A stretch of 64,000 nt of DNA. It comes from Natronohydrobacter thiooxidans (GTDB lineage: Bacteria > Pseudomonadota > Alphaproteobacteria > Rhodobacterales > Rhodobacteraceae). The stretch is from positions 1-64,000 of the forward strand of contig NZ_MJAP01000018.1 in the NCBI RefSeq assembly GCF_001884735.1. The letters run 5' to 3'. The notes under the pieces are model-generated. The model ran no database searches and was not told the DNA's origin. It saw only the letters and a list, made by a program, of their open reading frames with translations. The stretch's first letter is position 1. Every line of letters begins with the position of its first letter. This document shows positions 8,486 through 17,498 of this stretch, piece after piece. The position numbers were made by a program, and so were the translations under genes.

Positions 8486-9410
8486 TCAGGATAAGGGAAT
8501 ATGCTCATCGTGGTCCTCGGGCGGCAGGTCGAAGCGGCCCTGCCCCCAGCGTTCGGCGCGCCATTCCTCTTTCGCAGCCTCGATGCGTTCGCGCGAGGAG
8601 ACCACGAAGCTCCACCAGATATAGCGCGGCCCGTTCATCGTCGGCCCGCCCATCGCCATCAGCCGCGCGCCCTGCGCGCCCGCCTGCACGGTGATCTTGT
8701 CACCGGGGCCGAACACCATCATCTGACCGGCATCATAGCTTTGCCCGGCGATGCTGAGCGACCCTTCGGTGATGTAAAGCCCGCGATCTTCATGATCATC
8801 GGGCAGCGGGAAGCGCGCGCCGGGTTCCAGCACCACATCCAGATAGAAGGTTTCCGAATGCAGCGACATAGGCCTTGCCCAGAATCAGCCGCGCGGTGAT
8901 GCCGGTATCGCTGATCTCGGGCAACGCGTCGCGCCCGTGATGCTCGAAGGCGGGCGCGTCATCCTCATGGTGCTCGGGCAGGGTAATCCATATCTGGATG
9001 CCAAACAGGCTCGACGGCCCCTTGCGCGCCGCTTCCGGCGTGCGTTCGGAATGCGTGACACCGCGCCCGGCGATCATCCAGTTGAGCGCGCCGGGCTCGA
9101 TGATCTGATCGGCGCCGGTGCTGTCGCGGTGATGGAAGCTGCCGCGATAGAGACAGGTGACCGTGCCCAGCCCGATATGCGGGTGGGGGCGCACATCCAC
9201 CCCCTGCCCGGTCAGGAACTCGGCCGGACCGGCCTGATCGAAGAAGATGAAAGGCCCCACCATCTGCCGCTTGGGTGTCGGCAGGGCGCGGCGCACCTCG
9301 AAGCCGCCAAGGTCGCGAGCGCAGGACACGATCAGGGTTTCGATCGCGTTAACCGCGGTATCGCCGGGGCAACCGGGGTCAAGGGTTGGGTTCCAGCTTG
9401 TCGGGGGCAC
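8486..9410 (-). pseudogene. Pirin family protein, broken by frameshift
   Basis: Two frames together make a pirin. The upstream part (about 9410 to 8880) reads ETLIVSCARDLGGFEVRRAL, then DVRPHPHIGLGTVTCLYRG with the metal-binding His-x-His, and ITARLILGKAY. The downstream part (8869-8486) resumes as HSETFYLDVVLEPGARFPL and runs to the end. Intact pirins carry about half a dozen residues between GKAY and HSETF, so a short out-of-frame deletion around 8870-8880 is likely. A GTG at 9410 could be the original start, just before TSWNPTLDPGCP. Pirins are cupin-fold iron proteins, some with quercetinase activity. This copy should not give full-length product unless the shift is a sequencing error. 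Confidence 0.75.
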
Positions 9411-9581
9411 TCCTCTTTGGCTGTGGCAAGCGTATGGAAGGGCGGTTTCGCACGCAAACCTTTCCCGTTCGGCAAGAGCGAACACGGGTTTCGCGCTGGC
9501 AGCCTTTGGGCGGGTGCGGCACTCTGCCTATCTGCAAGGGGCAGTGTGGTTACTGCGAAACAGGAACAATGAGCGAAGACC

Positions 9582-10493
9582 ATGCCCGGCGGCATCCACC
9601 ATGTCACCGCGATCACGGCGCGGGTTCAGGCCAATGCGGATTTCTACGTGGCCTTTCTGGGCCTGCGGCTGGTCAAGCAGTCCGCCGGTTACGCCGATGG
9701 CGCGCAGTTGCTTCTGTTTTACGGCGATGCTGCGGCCAGCCCCGGCAGCATCGTCAGTTTTCTGGTCTGGGAGGCAGGCGCGCGCGGGCGCACCGGGCAT
9801 GGCCAGCCCTCGGAAATCGCCCTTGCCGTCCCGTCTGCCAGTATCGGCGACTGGCTGGCTCGCGCGCTCGTGGCGCAGGTGCCGGTTCAGGGGCCATCGC
9901 GCGAGTTTGGCGAGCCGGTGCTGCCGCTGAAGGCCCCCGACGGGATCATCGTCAAGCTGGTGGGCGCGGACATGCTCGCCGCCGCGCCCCTTCCCGACCC
10001 CATCGCCCCCACGCGGCTGCGCGCCGTCACCATTTTGAGCGCCGTGGCCGAGGCCACCGCCGGTTTCCTGTCGCATTTCGGATATCGAGAGGTTGCGCGC
10101 GAGAGAGCGTTGCGGCGGCTTGCATCGGGCACCGACGTTATAGACCTGCGCGATGCGGCGGGTTATGTGCCGGCCATCCCCGGCGCCGGGATGATCGACC
10201 ATGTGGCGTTGCGGCGGCTTGCATCGGGCACCGACGTTATAGACCTGCGCGATGCGGCGGGTTATGTGCCGGCCATCCCCGGCGCCGGGATGATCGACCA
10301 TGTGGCGTTCCGAGCGGCCGATATCGCGGCAGTGCGGGAGATGCGCAAGTCGCTCACCCGCGCCGAGGGCCTGACCGAAATGCATGACCGGCTCTATGTC
10401 AGGTCTCTGCGACAATCAACAACCTGCGTTACCGTCGCGCCTCCCAGAACGACCGCGCTCACGATCGCCAGCTTCTCATCGTCACCCCAATAA
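9582..10493 (+). pseudogene. VOC ring-cleaving dioxygenase, duplicated inside and truncated
   Basis: The start (MPGGIHHVTAITARVQAN, then FYVAFLGLRLVKQ) is characteristic of PcpA/LinE-like two-domain VOC dioxygenases of about 310 residues. Residues about 176-241 contain the same 33-residue block twice, owing to an exact 99-bp tandem duplication at 10107-10304. The protein loses homology at about DRLYVRSL (10405), just where the conserved FREPGGVLFEIATD end with the iron-ligand Glu should follow. The remaining codons to 10493 are antisense to an IS66-like fragment. The product is therefore very unlikely to be active. It lies divergent from the broken pirin gene, a pairing seen in related organisms. 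Confidence 0.75.
10107..10304. repeat. Exact tandem duplication, 2 x 99 bp
   Basis: Positions 10107-10205 and 10206-10304 appear identical over the full 99 bases, beginning GCGTTGCGGCGGCTTGCATC and ending GATCGACCATGTG. The length is a multiple of three, so the frame of the host dioxygenase gene is kept. Absence of any divergence implies a recent event. Confidence 0.95.
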
Positions 10494-10528
10494 CGGCACC
10501 GCTCGACCCCCAGAATTTCGCCCCGCAT
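10394..10528 (-). mobile_element. IS66-like transposase OrfA fragment
   Basis: From ATG 10528 a 44-codon minus-strand frame reads MRGEILGVERCRYWGDDEKL, AIVSAVVLGGATVTQVV and RRDLT, then stops at TAG 10394-10396. This is the helix-turn-helix start of the small TnpA/OrfA protein of IS66-type elements. The rest of the element (TnpB, TnpC) is absent, and its end coincides with loss of homology in the dioxygenase gene. No clear terminal inverted repeat was seen. Confidence 0.65.
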
Positions 10529-10732
10529 GTTCTCTCCGCGCATAAGAGACGTCATTAACGACGTCGCTATGCAGGTGTCTTGGGCTATCAGCCCGCCTCC
10601 CGGCAGGCAGTGACAATCGGGCGGTTACAGCCCACCCTCTGCGGGGCAGCAAGCCCCGTATCATTTCACGACACAAGGCAAAGCTGGCCGAACCAAGCGT
10701 TCTGCCAGCATAACCATCACCCGCTCCAGAAT
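10529..10732. other. Non-coding gap, possible IS end remnant
   Basis: About 200 bases with no convincing gene. GACGTC occurs twice close together (around 10548-10565) as GACGTCATTAACGACGTC. This could be the decayed left end of the IS fragment, but nothing decisive is visible. Confidence 0.3.
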
Positions 10733-11536
10733 TCAATATGCAGACTGACCTTCAGCCATTGCTGGCGCTTGTGCGCCGCCAAGTGCCTTCACGACTTCTC
10801 TCGCCCGTGTCGTCATCAACGCCATATCCGAGCCGATGGCCGTGAAAGAATATCCCATATCCCTGAAGCTTTGCACCATTGCCGGTGTCGGCCCAACGAT
10901 TCCGACCGGTAAGTTCAGCTTGCGCGCCTGATGAGCCGCATCGGCCAGAACGGATTGCACCTCACGATGCCCGATCTGTCCAAGATACCCCATCGACGCC
11001 GCCAGATCGCCCGGCCCGACGAACACCCCGTCAAGCCCTTCGATCTTTGCGATCTCTGGCAGCGCGGCCAATGCCTCTGGCGTTTCCAGCTGCACGATGA
11101 CGCAGGTTTCAGCGTTTGCGCGCTGCAAATAATCCGGCGCGGCACCATAGCCAGAGGCTCTATGAACCGCGGCCACGCCGCGCGTGCCCAGCGGTGGATA
11201 TTTTGCGGCCGCGACGGCCGCGCGCGCCTCGTCAGCCGATTGGACAAAGGGAAGCATTATCGACTGCGCGCCCGCATCCAGAACCTGCTTGATTGTAACC
11301 GGATCATTCCATGGCAGCCGTACCAGCGCCTTCGCCGGTGTCGTCGCAATCGCGCGCAACAGGTTCGCGGTTTCCGCGATCCCGACCGGCACATGCTCCA
11401 TATCCAGCACCAGAAAATCAAAGCCAAGCTGCCCCAATGCTTCGGCGGTCGACGGTGCGCCAGACATCAGCCAGGTTCCTAATTGACAATGATCCTTTGC
11501 CCTTAGCCTCGCTTTGAATGCGTTAGACAAATCCAT
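10733..11536 (-). CDS. HpcH/HpaI aldolase family protein
   Basis: This 267-residue class II aldolase resembles 2-dehydro-3-deoxy-glucarate/rhamnonate aldolases (GarL, RhmA, HpaI). It shows QLGTWLMSG at the start, DFLVLDMEH, ALVRLPWND, GVAAVHRASGYG, the metal ligands in VIVQLETPEAL (Glu) and GVFVGPGDLA (Asp), and a final GIVGPTP region. It would cleave a 2-keto-3-deoxy sugar acid to pyruvate and an aldehyde. It is the last gene of the TTT-transporter operon, 12 bp after the dehydratase gene, whose 2-keto-3-deoxy product would be its substrate. The exact acid is unknown. Confidence 0.85.
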   Translation of the reverse strand: MDLSNAFKARLRAKDHCQLGTWLMSGAPSTAEALGQLGFDFLVLDMEHVPVGIAETANLLRAIATTPAKALVRLPWNDPVTIKQVLDAGAQSIMLPFVQSADEARAAVAAAKYPPLGTRGVAAVHRASGYGAAPDYLQRANAETCVIVQLETPEALAALPEIAKIEGLDGVFVGPGDLAASMGYLGQIGHREVQSVLADAAHQARKLNLPVGIVGPTPAMVQSFRDMGYSFTAIGSDMALMTTRAREVVKALGGAQAPAMAEGQSAY

Positions 11537-11548
11537 GTCCGGTACTCC

Positions 11549-13288
11549 TCAGTAGATTGGCGGTTCTGGCACGACATCGATGCCTTCGAGAAAATCAAAG
11601 TCGCAGCCCTCAGGCGCTTGACTGACATGTTTTTGATAAAGCGCGGTGAAACTGCGCTTATAGGGCGACGCCGGAGGCACCCAGCCAGCGCGACGTTCGG
11701 CCAGTTCTTCGTCCGGCACTTCCATTTCCAGCCGACCAGCTTCAGCGTCGAGCACAATAATGTCACCCGTGCGCAACAGTGCAAGCGGACCACCCACAGC
11801 CGCTTCAGGCGCGACATGCAGAACACATGTTCCATAATGGGTGCCGCTCATGCGACCGTCACATATCCGGACCATATCTGTGACGCCCTGTTTCAGCAGC
11901 TTGGTCGGGATCGGAAGATTGCCCCATTCCGGCATGCCGGGCCCACCGACCGGCCCTGCCCCACGAAGCACGAGCACCGTGTCGGCGGTGACATCCAGAT
12001 CCGGGTCGTTGATCCGGGCGGCCATATCCGCTGGACCATCAAATACAAGCGCAGGACCGCGATGCTTTGGCAGCTCTGCGGCAGAGCTTTTCATGACCGC
12101 GCCATCCGGTGCAAGATTGCCTTTCAGCAAGGCCAATGTCCGCCCCTGTGACAGCGGGACGACCGGGTTGTTCATCGGACGGATAACATCGTCATCGTAA
12201 CAGGCAACACCCTCTAGCGCCGCCCCGACTGTCCGCCCTTCAACCGTGCGCGCATCACGGTCAATAAGGTCGCCCAAGCGGTCCATCAGAACAGGAAGCC
12301 CTCCGGCGAACCAGAAATCCTCCATCAGATAGCTGCCCGAGGGGAACAGATTGGCCAGCACCGGAACCCGCGCGGACATCGCGTTCATATCTGAAAGCGA
12401 AAGCTCCAGCCCCGCCCGGCGCGCCATGGCAATCAAATGAATCGCGGCATTTGTCGATCCACCAAGCGCCATATAGACCGCAAGACCATTGCTCAGACTG
12501 GACTGCGTCAGGATATCGCGTGGCTTCAGGTCTTCCAGCACCATCTCGACCGCGCGCTGACCTGTCCATGATGCAAGCCTTGGATGGCCCGAATCTGCTG
12601 CGGGAACACTGGACGCACCTGTTCTGGTCAGTCCCATTGCATCGACAATGGATGTCATTGTCGATGCTGTTCCCATCGTGTTGCAGGTCCCGTGCGAGCG
12701 CGTCATGCGGCTCTCAAGGTCGATCCAGTCGTCTTTCGAAATCTCGCCGGTTTGCAACTCGTTCCAGTATTTTTTGGTATGCGTTCCCGCACCGGTGACC
12801 TGCCCGCGCCACCGGCCCGAGGACATAGGCCCTGCCGGACAGAAAATCGTCGGCAGATTCATTGACAATGCGCCCATCAGCAATCCGGGCGTGGATTTAT
12901 CGCACCCCCCCAGTAGCACGCAGCCATCGACCGGATGAGAGCGCAGCAACTCTTCTGCCTCCATCGCGAGAAAGTTGCGGTAGAGCATTGTCGTAGGCTT
13001 AACCATCACTTCGCCGACCGACAAAGCGGGCAGTTCGATCGGGTAGCCTCCGGCCTGCCAGATCCCGCGTTTCACAGACTCGGCCCGGTCCCTCAGATGC
13101 GCGTGGCATGGGCTAATATCGCTCCATGTGTTGAGGATCGCTATAACCGGTTTGCCAAGGAACTCTTCGCGCCGCATTCCCATCTGTTGAAGCCGCTGGC
13201 GATGGGCGAAGCCACGGATATCTTCTGACGCAAACCAACGCTGGCTGCGCAGAGCCTTTATCCTGTCAGACACCTTGCCTGCATTCAT
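11549..13288 (-). CDS. IlvD/Edd family sugar-acid dehydratase
   Basis: This 579-residue protein belongs to the Fe-S dehydratase family of dihydroxy-acid, phosphogluconate and pentonate dehydratases. Expected cluster cysteines appear in VLLGGCDKSTPG and SHGTCNTMGTA. The active-site parts MALGGSTNAAIH and VRICDGRMSGTHYGT are also present. Pentonate and hexonate dehydratases (L-arabinonate type) have this length and the RWFASEDIRGFAHRQRL start. It would convert an aldonate to a 2-keto-3-deoxy acid, which the adjacent HpaI aldolase could split. ATG 13288 follows GGAGG and lies one base after the tctA stop. Amino-acid biosynthetic IlvD is less likely in this context. Confidence 0.85.
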   Translation of the reverse strand: MNAGKVSDRIKALRSQRWFASEDIRGFAHRQRLQQMGMRREEFLGKPVIAILNTWSDISPCHAHLRDRAESVKRGIWQAGGYPIELPALSVGEVMVKPTTMLYRNFLAMEAEELLRSHPVDGCVLLGGCDKSTPGLLMGALSMNLPTIFCPAGPMSSGRWRGQVTGAGTHTKKYWNELQTGEISKDDWIDLESRMTRSHGTCNTMGTASTMTSIVDAMGLTRTGASSVPAADSGHPRLASWTGQRAVEMVLEDLKPRDILTQSSLSNGLAVYMALGGSTNAAIHLIAMARRAGLELSLSDMNAMSARVPVLANLFPSGSYLMEDFWFAGGLPVLMDRLGDLIDRDARTVEGRTVGAALEGVACYDDDVIRPMNNPVVPLSQGRTLALLKGNLAPDGAVMKSSAAELPKHRGPALVFDGPADMAARINDPDLDVTADTVLVLRGAGPVGGPGMPEWGNLPIPTKLLKQGVTDMVRICDGRMSGTHYGTCVLHVAPEAAVGGPLALLRTGDIIVLDAEAGRLEMEVPDEELAERRAGWVPPASPYKRSFTALYQKHVSQAPEGCDFDFLEGIDVVPEPPIY

Positions 13289-13289
13289 G

Positions 13290-14807
13290 TCACCGCCCTC
13301 CTGTTTCGCGATTATCCGCGTTGGTATCCGGTGCAGATTTTCCACCACGTCTGCGGATCGCACCGATGATCGGCGCCGTCACTGCCACGAAAGCGCAGAA
13401 AAATAAGATCATCGCGAGCGGCCCAGCCGTGAAAAACGCGAAGAAGTTCCCATCGTGCAGCAGCAGACCCCGGCGCAGGGTCTGCTCAAACTGTGGTCCC
13501 AGCACCAGACCGATGACCAATGGCGCCAGCGGAAAACCTGTCAGCCGGAAGAGCAGTCCCGCCGCGCCGAAAGCGACGGCGACAACCACATCCATGGGAT
13601 TCCCGCGCACCGTGACAGCACCGAGAATCCCGAAAACGATGATCCCGGCCGTTACGATATGCTGGGGAACCGTCAACAGCTTTCCAAAAATCCGCACCAG
13701 CGGGAAAGCCAGCACCAGCATCACAAGATTGATGAGGATCAACACCACGAAGATCGCATTCACCAGTTCAAGGTTTTCAGACATCATCCGCACGCCGGGC
13801 GTGATCCCCTGCACCACCAAGGCGCTCAACAAAATCGCTGTGACCACATCACCGGGAATACCAAGCGCCAAAGTCGGGATCATCGCGCTGCCGGTAACCG
13901 CATTGTTCGACGATTCTGCCGCGACGATGCCTTCGGGCTCACCCTTGCCAAAGTTATCGCGCTTCGGGGATGATTGCCGGGCAAAGGCGTAGCTGATAAA
14001 CGCCGCAGTCGCCGCGCCGGTCCCCGGCAAAGCGCCGACGAATGATCCGATGGCAGAGCTGCGCAGCAATGTCCTCACACGCCCCTTCCACGCCCGCAGG
14101 CTCGGCAAGCGCAAGCGAACGCCTGAAACCTTGGCGGTTTCCTTGTTGCCCGTCGCCACCCGCCAAAAGGCTTCGGACAGTGCAAACAGCCCGATGACCA
14201 CAGCAATCAGATCAAAGCCGGCTGACAAAAATTGCGTGCCGAATGTGAAGCGGGCAGCGCCGGTCACAGGATCTGTGCCGACAAGAGCCAGCATCAGGCC
14301 GATCACCCCCATCAACAGCCCCTTGGCGGTGTTGCCATGCGACACTGCGGCGATGCATGTCAAAGCCAGCACGATCAGGGCAAAGACCTGAACCGAGCCA
14401 AAACTGGTGGCAAATCGCGACAGTTGCGGCGCGGCAAGGATCAGCACGGCGCAGGAAATAAGACCCCCGATAACAGACGCCATCGTGGCCCAGCCCAAAG
14501 CCAGCCCCCCCTCGCCATTCTGCGCCATAGGGTATCCGTCCAGCGCCGTTGCCGCAGCTTGCGGGGTGCCGGGAGAGTTGACGAGAACAGCAGAGATCGA
14601 CCCGCCATAAACTGACCCGCAATACACCCCCAGAAGCAATGTCAGGCTGGGGACCACATCCATGCCAAACGTAAACGGCAGGCAAATCGACAGACCAACC
14701 ACCGATCCCAGACCGGGCATGGCACCGATCAATATTCCAAGCGTCGTCCCCAGCACCAATGCGCTCAGTGTCCAGATATTGAACACATCCATCAAGACAT
14801 CAATCAT
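13290..14807 (-). CDS. Tripartite tricarboxylate transporter permease TctA family
   Basis: This 505-residue protein with about 11-12 membrane helices carries the TctA signature near the start (LGTTLGILIGAMPGLGS, then GVYCGSVYGGSISAVLVN) and its internal echo around SFVGALPGTGAATAAFISY. It is the large channel subunit of a secondary carboxylate importer. It follows tctB by one base and precedes the dehydratase gene, so the transported compound is presumably the aldonate handled by those enzymes. Citrate itself is unlikely to be the substrate. Confidence 0.9.
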   Translation of the reverse strand: MIDVLMDVFNIWTLSALVLGTTLGILIGAMPGLGSVVGLSICLPFTFGMDVVPSLTLLLGVYCGSVYGGSISAVLVNSPGTPQAAATALDGYPMAQNGEGGLALGWATMASVIGGLISCAVLILAAPQLSRFATSFGSVQVFALIVLALTCIAAVSHGNTAKGLLMGVIGLMLALVGTDPVTGAARFTFGTQFLSAGFDLIAVVIGLFALSEAFWRVATGNKETAKVSGVRLRLPSLRAWKGRVRTLLRSSAIGSFVGALPGTGAATAAFISYAFARQSSPKRDNFGKGEPEGIVAAESSNNAVTGSAMIPTLALGIPGDVVTAILLSALVVQGITPGVRMMSENLELVNAIFVVLILINLVMLVLAFPLVRIFGKLLTVPQHIVTAGIIVFGILGAVTVRGNPMDVVVAVAFGAAGLLFRLTGFPLAPLVIGLVLGPQFEQTLRRGLLLHDGNFFAFFTAGPLAMILFFCAFVAVTAPIIGAIRRRGGKSAPDTNADNRETGGR

Positions 14808-14808
14808 T

Positions 14809-15282
14809 TCAGAACATCCCCCCCGACACCATCAGGGGCAGCCTCAGACCCAGAATGTGATGGAACAGCGCCCAGAACCCCGGGCCTAGCAGCAAGAGCG
14901 CGCCAGCAAAGCGCAGCGGGCTGGTTTCGCGAAGCAGCACAAGGATAAGGGCCATGCCTGCCGTCACGGAGAAAAGGTAACCCAGATAAGGCAGTGACAG
15001 CGCCACCAGAAACAAAACCACCACCATCAGGGCGGCTCTGCCAAGATGTTTTGGCGCCTCGCCCGGATTGTCCGGCGATCTGGCGGGGATGAAGATCGCG
15101 CGAATGCCACACCCCGCCGCCAGAACGATCCACAGTGCCAGCAAGATGCGCGGCAATCGCATCGGCGAATCTGTAGAGGCGGTGTTGATGCCGCCCCCCG
15201 AGACAAAAGAAAACCACATGAGAAGTGCCGCCAGCCCTACCAGACCAAAGCACAAGACAGCCTCAGCCTGTCGCGACATCAC
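14809..15282 (-). CDS. Tripartite tricarboxylate transporter TctB family protein
   Basis: This 157-residue protein has four hydrophobic segments (about 8-28, 42-62, 82-115 and 122-150), the usual shape of the small TctB membrane subunit. The conserved polar pair between helices one and two (STDSPMRLPRILLALW) is present. It sits between the binding-protein and permease genes. Two adjacent ATG codons (15282 and 15279) are possible starts; GGGAGGTGCCGTG lies upstream. The family is very divergent, so the name rests largely on position and topology. Confidence 0.8.
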   Translation of the reverse strand: MMSRQAEAVLCFGLVGLAALLMWFSFVSGGGINTASTDSPMRLPRILLALWIVLAAGCGIRAIFIPARSPDNPGEAPKHLGRAALMVVVLFLVALSLPYLGYLFSVTAGMALILVLLRETSPLRFAGALLLLGPGFWALFHHILGLRLPLMVSGGMF

Positions 15283-15318
15283 GGCACCTCCCTTTTAATC
15301 AGCCAGCGTTTCTAGCGG

Positions 15319-16242
15319 TTATTGCGTCAGGCCCGCGTCTTGCAGGATTTGCGCGTTCACCTCGGCATTGCTGCGTACGAAAGCCTCGAAATCCTCAGGC
15401 CCACGATACATCAGGCCGGTATTGGTCTGCGCGGCCAGCTCTTGAAACGCCGTCGCGTCAACAGCAGCAGAACAGGCATCTGCCAACGCGCTTTTCTGCG
15501 CTTCGTCCAGACCTGTCGGCGCAACAAGGCCTTGCCAGACCGAGAATTCGAGATCGTAGCCAAGCTCGGCCATGGTCGGGATATCCGGATAGGCTTCAAG
15601 ACGCTCGGCAGAGAAAACCGCCAATGCCGTCACATCGTAGGATTCCATGACCGTGGCAGTGTCGACAAACAGATCAATCTCGCCGCCTGCCATTGCATTC
15701 ATCGCGACGCCTGTGCCGTCAAACGGCAGATGGACAGAGTTCATATCTGCTTCGGTGGCAAAGGCCGCCATCGCAATATGTGGGATCGTGCCCGGCCCGG
15801 AGGACCCGTAAACAACCCGGCTATCGGCGCCTTGCGTTACCCATTCTGCGACTTCCGACTTATCCGATCCGGCTGACTGCAAAAGAAATACAGGCGTCGA
15901 AGTCGTCTGGCAGATGTAGTCAAAACTGTCGAGATCATAGGCTGTGTCGCGCAGCGATGGCTGTATCGCCAACGGACCGATCGGAATATAGCCAAGTGTA
16001 TTCCCGTCCGCTGATGCTTGCGCCACCGCAGCCGCACCGATGGTGCCGGACGCGCCAGCAATATTGCGAATGACGATTGTTCGATCAAGCGCCGCAGAAA
16101 ACCCCCGCTCGAAAACGCGCGCAACTGTGTCGCTCCCGCCGCCTGCGCCAAATGGAACAACCAGCTCCATGGTCTGAGATTGCGCCGCTGTCGCAGCACC
16201 CAGCATCACGAACAGGCTGGCAAACGTAATCTTCGTTCTCAT
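15319..16242 (-). CDS. Tripartite tricarboxylate transporter substrate-binding protein (TctC/Bug family)
   Basis: This 307-residue periplasmic protein has a signal peptide (MRTKITFASLFVMLGAATAA, cleavage near AQS). It then shows the Bug-family start ELVVPFGAGGGSDTVARVF and the ligand-loop region with PIGPLAIQPSL. It has further family landmarks VYGSSGPGTIPHIAMAAF and PFDGTGVAMNAMAGGEID. It delivers substrate to TctAB. The start at 16242 is preceded by GGGGAGGAG; the longer frame upstream runs through the promoter. It is the first gene of the operon and lies divergent from a LacI-family gene. Confidence 0.88.
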   Translation of the reverse strand: MRTKITFASLFVMLGAATAAQSQTMELVVPFGAGGGSDTVARVFERGFSAALDRTIVIRNIAGASGTIGAAAVAQASADGNTLGYIPIGPLAIQPSLRDTAYDLDSFDYICQTTSTPVFLLQSAGSDKSEVAEWVTQGADSRVVYGSSGPGTIPHIAMAAFATEADMNSVHLPFDGTGVAMNAMAGGEIDLFVDTATVMESYDVTALAVFSAERLEAYPDIPTMAELGYDLEFSVWQGLVAPTGLDEAQKSALADACSAAVDATAFQELAAQTNTGLMYRGPEDFEAFVRSNAEVNAQILQDAGLTQ

Positions 16243-16291
16243 AGCTTCTCCTCCCCTCAGGTTTTGTGGCGAAGCATCCTCCCCACCGGTC

Positions 16292-16310
16292 AAAATAATA
16301 GCGCTACGAT
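16292..16310. promoter_or_regulatory. Candidate LacI-family operator (TAGCGCTA core)
   Basis: In the 220-bp gap between tctC and the divergent LacI gene, AAAATAATAGCGCTACGAT contains the perfect palindrome TAGCGCTA (16299-16306) with a central CG, the hallmark of LacI-family sites. The outer bases match less well. It lies about 60 bases upstream of the tctC start, suited to repression. Confidence 0.45.
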
Positions 16311-16462
16311 TTTTAACGTCAAACACTTTTCTCAGCTGCCGGGGAACCCACCAAAACGTGTTTTCCAGGACGTGTGGCACAGCCGTGGCAGGCGCGCTCT
16401 TGTGTCATGTCCACTCCTCGGGATAGTTTTGTGCGGTAGTAAACTGGAAATCTGAGGGCAAA

Positions 16463-17476
16463 ATGACGGAGGTGGAAAAAGCGCAGCGTGTCCGGCGCGG
16501 GATGGAGCGCGTGACCATGATGGATGTCGCGCGCCACTCTGGGGTCTCTGCATCTTCGGTGTCGCTTTTTCTGCGCAAACCGGAAGCGGTTTCTGCAAAA
16601 ATCGCGCCACGCATCGCCGCCGCCATCGAGAAACTGGGCTATGTCCCCAACTATGTCGCAGGCGGTCTGGCCGCAGCGGGATCGCGGGTCGTCAGCGTGA
16701 TCGTGCCATCGCTGCGAAATGCGTTCTTCTCGGAAACCGTGTCCGCACTCGAGAAGAACCTTTCGCGAAATGGCTTGCAAACACTTGTGGGACATACAGA
16801 ATATTCGCTTGAGCAAGAAGAGCGCCTTGTCAGGGCGGCACTTTCATGGGCACCGGCGGCGATTGTTCTGACCGGGAATGATCACACGGATGGGACCCGA
16901 AACCTTCTCCTCAAAACCGCAACACCCGTGGTCGAAATGTGGGAATTACCCGACGCCCCGATCGATTGCGCAGTTGGCTTTCCCCACGAAGAGGTGGGCC
17001 GTGCCATGGCCCGGCATTTCATAGCGCGCGGCTATGAGAATGTGGCCTTTCTGGGGGCGCGTCTTGACGAAGATACGCGCGCAGCCAGCCGGGCGCGCGG
17101 GTTCATGGAAGAAATGCGCGAGGCCGGGTGCAAAGCGCAACTTATCTCAGACCCGGCCCCTGCGAGCACCGCCACGGGCGCCCGCATGCTCGACGCGATC
17201 GGAAACGATGTGCGGGCTGTGGCCTGTTCAAACGATATCGTCGCGCTTGGCGTTTTGTTCGAAGCGCAGAAACGCGATCTGACGATACCAGACAGATTGG
17301 CCGTCGCGGGGTTCGGTGATCTCGACTTTGCTGCAAATTGCGTCCCGCCACTGACAACCATACGCCCACAAGCGGAACAAATTGCCGAAACCGTCGCCAA
17401 TTGCATCCTGAACCGCGAAAGCGAGCAACGCAGCTACCGAACTGACTTTGCCCTGATTCCACGCCGCAGCGCCTGA
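16463..17476 (+). CDS. LacI family transcriptional regulator (GntR-like sugar-acid type)
   Basis: This 337-residue protein has an N-terminal LacI helix-turn-helix (TMMDVARHSGVSASSVSLFL), then AAAIEKLGYVPNYVAGGLA forming the hinge. A periplasmic-binding-protein-like effector domain follows (VVSVIVPSLRNAFFSETV, the CSNDIVALGV region and PPLTTIRPQAEQIAETV). It resembles gluconate-type repressors. It is divergent from the tctCBA-dehydratase-aldolase operon, which it probably represses until the cognate sugar acid is present. ATG 16463 is preceded by a modest GAGGGC site. Confidence 0.88.
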   Translation: MTEVEKAQRVRRGMERVTMMDVARHSGVSASSVSLFLRKPEAVSAKIAPRIAAAIEKLGYVPNYVAGGLAAAGSRVVSVIVPSLRNAFFSETVSALEKNLSRNGLQTLVGHTEYSLEQEERLVRAALSWAPAAIVLTGNDHTDGTRNLLLKTATPVVEMWELPDAPIDCAVGFPHEEVGRAMARHFIARGYENVAFLGARLDEDTRAASRARGFMEEMREAGCKAQLISDPAPASTATGARMLDAIGNDVRAVACSNDIVALGVLFEAQKRDLTIPDRLAVAGFGDLDFAANCVPPLTTIRPQAEQIAETVANCILNRESEQRSYRTDFALIPRRSA

Positions 17477-17498
17477 GCACCCTCCCCCGGACCGGACC

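Noticed and set aside
10482..10736. An 84-codon minus-strand frame between the IS fragment and the aldolase
   Set aside because: It is in a different frame from the IS66-like OrfA fragment and resembles no protein.
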